From: Phaeotremella fagi
Taxonomy: Eukaryota; Basidiomycota; Tremellomycetes; Tremellales; Phaeotremellaceae
DNA length: 64,000 nucleotides
Reading direction: 5' to 3'
Assembly (NCBI GenBank): GCA_001599715.1
Contig: BCHU01000008.1
Span: forward strand, 1,178,001-1,242,000
In this document: piece by piece, positions 58,801 through 64,000 of the stretch
How the letters are laid out: each line of letters starts with the position of its first letter
Numbering within the stretch: position 1 is the first letter of the stretch
Program-made: the position numbers and the translations under genes
Notes under the pieces: model-generated
The model's input: only the letters and a program-made list of their open reading frames with translations
What the model was told of the DNA's origin: nothing
Database searches by the model: none

Positions 58801-59718
58801 AAGCGATTGACAGCTTTCAAATAGCAACCGTTATACTTCTCCAAATCCGCTTGTGCCAAAGCAGTCACCAAACTAGTCACCGTTAACGCGACACCAGGAT
58901 CCTGATCGTCCATCATCGAAACGATCCTTTCAGCCCAATCAGAAACGTTGAGTACAGTTGGATGTTTTCTGTAAAGACGTAATAGTGTCAAAGCAGCCTT
59001 TTTCTTTACGAATGTTGTCGATGTTCTGTTATATTTTTAAGTTTGAGACAATAGACACGTCGTGTCGACTTGTTGACTTACTGACTGATCATTGCACGAT
59101 AAACATTCTCTCCTAGAGCTTCTGCCATTTCTTTCCCACCTAACGTAGCTATTGCATGCAATGCTAGACAGTTGTTGATTTCATTGTTATCGTCCAGATC
59201 CTTCATTATGGAGTTGATGACCAATCGAACAAGATCTGAATTCTCGTGCATCAACAAAGTCAACGCCAGATATCCCTATCAACGTTATCAACAACATCCA
59301 ATTCCATTTCCCAGAAAATCCAATTAAGAGGATTGATGACTTACAATCTGTTTCTCGCTGTATTTGGTACTACTGATCAAATTGACAGCTTCCATATGAC
59401 CGACATCAACTTTATATCCAAGAATATAAGTGAACACGACTTTAGCTAGATATTTCTTCTTCTGGTATCCATCTAAATTTCCATCTTTGAATTTTTGACG
59501 GATATGAGCCATCTCTCTGTTGATTCTTTTCTCTTCCAGTTCTCGTACTCTACATGCTCGGATATCTGAGATATACTGTGGGGTGTGTTAGTACGTGATA
59601 ATTTAGCGAATATGAGGTTTTGGGGAGGAGTTAATCGTAGGATGAATCTCTATCCCTAAAGATACTTATTGAAGGTATTGAAACTTACTTGGGTTAAACC
59701 CCTCATCGAGGTTGCCAT
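55858..59718 (-). CDS. APL3: AP-2 complex subunit alpha (alpha-adaptin)
   Basis: Many exons, start 59718 ([10 protein letters not shown]), stop TGA 55858-55860. The N-terminal trunk is unmistakable: [60 protein letters not shown] and [20 protein letters not shown]. Trunk HEAT-like repeats continue through [20 protein letters not shown] and [15 protein letters not shown] hinge of about 150 residues rich in Q, S, P and N precedes the alpha-ear: [20 protein letters not shown], then the appendage [20 protein letters not shown] and the closing [20 protein letters not shown]. It links clathrin, cargo and accessory proteins at the plasma membrane during endocytosis. Confidence 0.93.
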
Positions 59719-60124
59719 CTTGGTAGAACGAGGACCAATGGTCCTAAACTTGATTTGGATTCTCGTCTCGTCCTCGGTTATAGAGAGTTATTCGCCTGAT
59801 TTCAATCTGAATGATATCTTAGAGAAGAATACGGATCTTCTACTGCAGTTCTATATGCTCTTGAGGTGTGATAAAGGTATGGTAATGGGAGAATGAAAGA
59901 ATGAGATGACAATGGATTAATATAATCCCACCAACAACGATGTTACTTCGAATGCTATAGCTGAGCTCGGCCCAACGCCGTCATTGTCTAAATACACGTC
60001 ATTATCACTTTATATACTGCACTAAACGTTGCTCTCTACTGTCCTTGTGTCTGTATCTACCAATTTCTTGCTAATTACAATTATACAATCTTGATAAATA
60101 TCTTCTCATTCCAACCATATCCCC
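59719..60124. promoter_or_regulatory. Divergent promoter AP-2 alpha / HEL2
   Basis: 406 bases between divergent starts; AT-rich with a CT-biased leader before 60125. No distinct binding site recognised. Confidence 0.5.
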
Positions 60125-63100
60125 ATGTCACGTAGAAAAGTATTCGAAACTTCTTTAACAGGTTCAACCTCAACTCCAACCTCGACCTCATCGTTCACTC
60201 CAGCCTCAACCTCTACTATAACTTCATCATCAGCACAGAATCCCAAGCCCAAACAACAATCACAACATCGTGGTCCTAGAAAGGGCTCTGTCCATCTACC
60301 ACCAGCAGTTACACCTCCAACTGTTTCCAACCCAACAGCCACAGTTCCAACTGAAACTTCTAGTACTCCAGATGAAGAGAAGGAATTTTCTAATGAGGAG
60401 ATTGTAACTCCGCCTGAGATTGATGAATCGGTTCAATGTTTCATTTGTGCTGAACCTATTACATTTTGGGGAGTCGGTGTTTGTGGACATAGGACTTGTC
60501 AGTAAGTACTCATTGAACGTTGCCTAGTGCAACTCATCATAAAATGTTGTTGTGCTAACGTAATACTAATCAGTGTCTGCGCTGTACGATTGAGAACGTT
60601 CTACAAGTGAGTGAACTTCATTCATCTACCCATACAGCGGAGGATATTGATTAACCAAATTCTAGGAAATACGATTGTACATTCTGTAAAACACCTTTAC
60701 CTAGTTTACTATTCTCTCGATCTCCCGAAGCACCTTTCCCGACAGACCATCATATCCAACCCTCACCTCCAGCAAAGATCGCAGCTGCCCAAGCTAACGC
60801 TGAGAAATTGAAAGAAGGAGAGAAATGGGATGAAGGATTGATATTACCTGGTACATTGGATCTTTCAAAGTTTCCTTACAGCGATACGAAATTAGCAACA
60901 GTTTTCGAGGATGAGGATATGGTGCGTCATTGACCAATTTTTTAGTCAATCAAAAACCTAAGCTGACCAATCTCACAGATGGAGAAAACTTTATTGCTAC
61001 TACGATTCAATTGTCCATTTAGAGATTGTACATTCATGGGATCGAATTGGGACACACTAGAGAAACATACTTTAGGAGCCCACGGTTTAGCATTCTGCAA
61101 AATCTGTCGAAGTAAATTATCGAGATTCGCCCATGAACAAATTCTTTATCCACCTAGTTTACTTGGATTACATGATCCGTCAGTATTGAAGAGAGGTCAA
61201 AGACCGCCTAAACCTAGAGGGGAGAAGGAGATTGAATTAGTTAAAACTTGGGAAGCTCCTCATCCGATGTGCGAGGTAGGTTTTTGATCTTGATTTTGGT
61301 GTCTCCTGAAGACTAACATGGTGTTCAGTTTTGTCATGAAGCTTTCTTTGGTCCTGATGAGCTGTTTAAACATATGCGAAGTAAACATGAGGAATGTTTT
61401 GTTTGTAGGAATCTTGGTGAGAGGGATGTGTAGTGAGTTTATTTGATTGGAATTAAAGCTGCATCGTTGAGCTAATCGCACTTATATCCAGCTTCCAGGG
61501 TTATGATACTCTTGAACAGCATTTCAAGTATGTGTCCATATTCCTTCCATGACTACACCAGCTGATTTGATGATTTCCAGTCAGGACCATTTCCCTTGTA
61601 CCCAACCTATATGTCTTGAAAAGAAGTTTGTCGTGTTCCCTACCAAAGTTGATCTCCAAGCTCATGTGGTTCAAGAGGTAAGGATCTCATATCAAAACAT
61701 TAACACAAAACTCACTTCCCAACTCAGCATTCAGAAGCAATGTCAAATAGAGATCGAGCCTTAGCTCGACAATTACAAGGAGACTTCTTTTCCACCGACA
61801 ACAACGGAGCTCGTCGTGGTAACGGATCGAACGGAAATCGAAACGATTCAAGATCGAACGGAAATGGAAACCCAGGACGTGGATTCTCTTTAGCATCAGA
61901 AAATCAATCTCATGCAGGTAGATCAAACAGGAATGGACCTCATGGACAACAGATTTCTTCGCAACCTCCGATGAATCCTGCACAGGCTGCTCAACGTCAG
62001 AGACAGGTTCAGAACGATCGTCAAGAGGAAAATCGACGTCGGAGAGCTTTCGTGACGGAGCTTACTGATGGTAGTGCCGGAGCTTCATCTTCGGGGAGGA
62101 ATGGGAGACAGAACGAAAATGAAGTTAGTGGAAGTGGATTCAATACTCCAAGGGAAGATGTTGATGAACCAACTGCCGCGTGAGTTTTAACTTCTTTCTT
62201 CAAAATCAAAAGCTCACCTGGTTGTAGACGTCACGCAGCTCTTCTATCAAGAGTTTCAATGTTGGTTTCAGATTCTGCTGTCAAACTTTCATCCTTTAGA
62301 TCAGCAGTTCGACAATATCGTCAAAACGAATCAGGAGCTAAAGACATGATTGATACTATCTTCAACGTCCTCGATAGAGATGTGGAAAGTACCGTTGGTG
62401 TGGTTAGAGAGATTGCGAATTTATTTGAAAATGAAGGTGAAAAAGATAAGAGAGCTGCTGTGCTGGAAACATTGAATGGATTTAGAGCTGAGGTGGGTTA
62501 ATGAATTTGACTCAATGGTTATCATTACTTACTTACTTGCTTATAGCAACAAGAACAATTCCCTTCGTTAGGTGGACCTTCAACTGGGGATTACGCAAAC
62601 ATCGCCGCAGGACAGATCCTATTCGCGAAAAGGGCAACTCAAACCTCAAGTCGTGGAGGAACATCTCGAGCAGTATGGGACAGAGTTGAAGCTGCCGCTG
62701 CTTCCCATCCAATCAATCGCCCAACACATCCTAGCAAAGCAACCAACGCCCGTCAAGTCCCCGGAGCGATTTCCTTCCCTGCTCTCCAATCCTCCTCATC
62801 CACCTCCGCTACTCCAAGATCTAACGTCCATTCAACACCATGGGCCGGTGGTGGAGGTGGTGGCTCGACATCTAAATCACCAAGTGTGTTGACAGGTCCT
62901 ATCATCCGTTCAGTCAATTATCCTGTTCCCCCCACCAAATCTAAACCACTCAATAACACTTCTTTCCCTTCACTCCCAACTTCCACTAATAGGGGCATGA
63001 CCACCACCGAGAAACAGAAATTGTTTAGTAAACCCACACCTAGGGATGAGAGTATCAGACGAATCACTGGGAATTCGGGGAGTGGTAGTGCGGCTCCAGT

Positions 63101-63245
63101 AGCTAATGGTTGGGGTGGAGTTGAGAGATTAGAGATTAACGATGATGCTGGGGAGGTTGCGGGGACGGAGAACGTTGTTCAACCAAGTAAGAAGAAAGGT
63201 AAACAGAAACAATTGCTTTTTGCGGTTAGTGCCAGACCTGGATAA
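60125..63245 (+). CDS. HEL2: RING/C2H2 E3 ubiquitin ligase Hel2 (ZNF598)
   Basis: After a disordered T/S/P-rich head comes the RING: SVQCFICAEPITFWGVGVCG, H-R-T-C-H, VCAVRLRTFYK and KYDCTFCKTPLP. The family-typical run of C2H2 fingers follows: FNCPFRDCTFMGSNWDTLEK, LAFCKICRSKLSRFAHEQIL, CEFCHEAFFGPDELFKHMRS, ECFVCRNLG, YDTLEQHFK, and FPCTQPICLEKKFVVFPTKV with DLQAHVVQEHSE. A conserved downstream block RHAALLSRVSMLVSDSAVKL leads to QFPSLGG and a low-complexity tail ending KQKQLLFAVSARPG. Hel2/ZNF598 senses collided ribosomes and ubiquitinates small-subunit proteins to start ribosome-associated quality control. About ten exons; the start ATG opens the only continuous frame into the RING. Confidence 0.92.
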
Positions 63246-63334
63246 AAAGTTGGTTGTCCATATATGAAATTATCTTGATCAATCAATGCATTGTCTTATC
63301 TATCAACGAGTCTAGTCCAACGGACCGAGTTTTT

Positions 63335-63380
63335 TGATTCTAATAGACATTTCCTGATTCTAATAGACATTTCCTGATTC
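63335..63380. repeat. Perfect 20-bp tandem duplication over a stop codon
   Basis: The unit TGATTCTAATAGACATTTCC occurs twice back to back (63335-63354 and 63355-63374), followed by a partial third copy TGATTC. On the minus strand it spans the last codons and stop of the HAD phosphatase gene and runs into its 3' untranslated region. Perfect identity implies recent origin by slippage. Confidence 0.9.
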
Positions 63381-64000
63381 AGTCAACACTTCTTTGACTG
63401 CTTTACCGGCGACTACTTCTTGTACATGTTTTAAGACGTCGTTGCTACGGTTTTCAGTCAGGTCTGTCTTGTTTTAACGAGGATGAATGAGGTGAACTTA
63501 CAAATCAACGAATGGGACATGAGGGATATGTTCTCTTTTACAATAAGCCATCAAATCCGAATCACCATTTTCCATCTCTTTGGTGAAAAGTAAATCGGCG
63601 TGTTTAGCAGCGGACATATCTGATTAAACACAATTAATCAATCGATCCAATATCTAATAAAAACAGAAAAGCACCCACCAGAAACACCATCACCACAAAA
63701 GAACAAAGTCGGTTGAGAAGGTAAATCACGGTAAGGTAAGATAGCTTTTGATTTATCATGACCGAAACCTGATTCCGGATGTCTATAGATGATTTCCCAA
63801 GTTTTCCCTTCCTTGGATGGATCGGTGAATTCAACGTCGTTCGCTATGATTTCAATTTGATCGGCTTCGGCGGATCCTAGTAATGTCGACAAAACGCCTC
63901 TGATTATTGGTGCCATTCCACTGAAAGTGCAGTTTTGGGGATCAGTGTTGATCGAACTTGGGGATTTGATGTTGTACTTACCTTGAAACGATTATTACAG
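63360..64000 (-). CDS. HAD-family phosphatase, YNL010W-like (5' end beyond window)
   Basis: The 3' part of a gene; the first exon visible (63982-64000) encodes V-I-I-V-S-S and continues off the right edge. Next comes GMAPIIRGVLSTLLGSAEAD, EIIANDVEFTD, ESGFGHDKSKAILPYRDLP and FFCGDGVSDMSAAKHADLLF. These are the HAD motif II V-S-S-G-M, the G-H-D-K-S motif III lysine, and motif IV G-D-G-x-S-D. The set matches the yeast YNL010W family of small-polyol-phosphate phosphatases. The last exon contains VPFVDF and DVLKHVQEVVAGKAVKEVLT ending GNVY-TAG. The stop lies in a 20-bp tandem duplication. Convergent with HEL2, 114 bases apart. Confidence 0.85.

Noticed and set aside
60106..60342. Minus-strand frame rich in V, E and G
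   Set aside because: Antisense to the disordered N-terminus of HEL2.
1..64000. Transposons, insertion sequences, CRISPR arrays, telomere repeats
   Set aside because: No reverse transcriptase, integrase or transposase motif, no long terminal or inverted repeats, no spaced repeat array and no TTAGGG-like tracts were seen on reading the window.

Overview
This is nuclear DNA from a basidiomycete fungus, most likely a tremellomycete yeast related to Cryptococcus or Kwoniella. The genes are dense and lie on both strands. Most are split by many short introns (about 41-125 nt, GT..AG, with CTNAY-like branch sites). The housekeeping genes look like fungal orthologues, and the secreted proteins carry basidiomycete-type motifs. 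The genus is inferred. I saw no tRNA, rRNA, transposon, CRISPR array or prokaryotic feature. Coordinates of spliced genes run from start codon to stop codon and include introns; exon borders were read by eye.

Layout. 1-6.6 kb: a VTC1-like polyphosphate polymerase subunit (truncated by the left edge) diverges from V-ATPase subunit d (VMA6). They are followed by mitoribosomal uS9m and a C2/proline-rich cytokinesis protein of the Inn1/Fic1 type. 6.6-17.5 kb: an F-box protein, a disordered 1,815-aa protein of unknown function, and RRP7. 18-23 kb: a secreted GH37 trehalase, an alpha/beta-hydrolase-like protein that lacks its nucleophile, and RNA polymerase III subunit RPC11. 23-28 kb: a gene-poor stretch with three small secreted proteins. 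28-36 kb: a conserved coiled-coil protein of unknown function, then the mitochondrial and secretory genes HEM25, PDX1, YIP1 and MAS1. 36-43 kb: three unrecognised genes (a single-pass protein, a secreted glycoprotein and a polytopic membrane protein). 43.4-48.4 kb: a tandem array of five diverged, apparently intronless paralogues, one of them frameshifted, plus a small orphan. 49-54 kb: ribosomal protein eL36, a small glycine-rich membrane protein, and a tandem pair of secreted proteins. 54-64 kb: a mitochondrial KHE1-type protein, AP-2 alpha, the ribosome-quality-control E3 ligase HEL2, and a HAD phosphatase cut by the right edge.

How genes may work together. The VTC1/VMA6 pair shares one promoter region and joins two vacuolar machines: the V-ATPase proton gradient drives polyphosphate synthesis by VTC. 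HEM25 (glycine import for heme synthesis), PDX1, MAS1, uS9m and the KHE1-type protein are mitochondrial. RPC11, RRP7, eL36 and HEL2 serve RNA and ribosome production or quality control. The most novel part is the 43.4-48.0 kb family. Its members share a faint W-x-x-F-V core and a C-terminal W-x-x-R-x-x-E-Y-L-E motif, match no family I know, and look like a locus under birth-and-death evolution.
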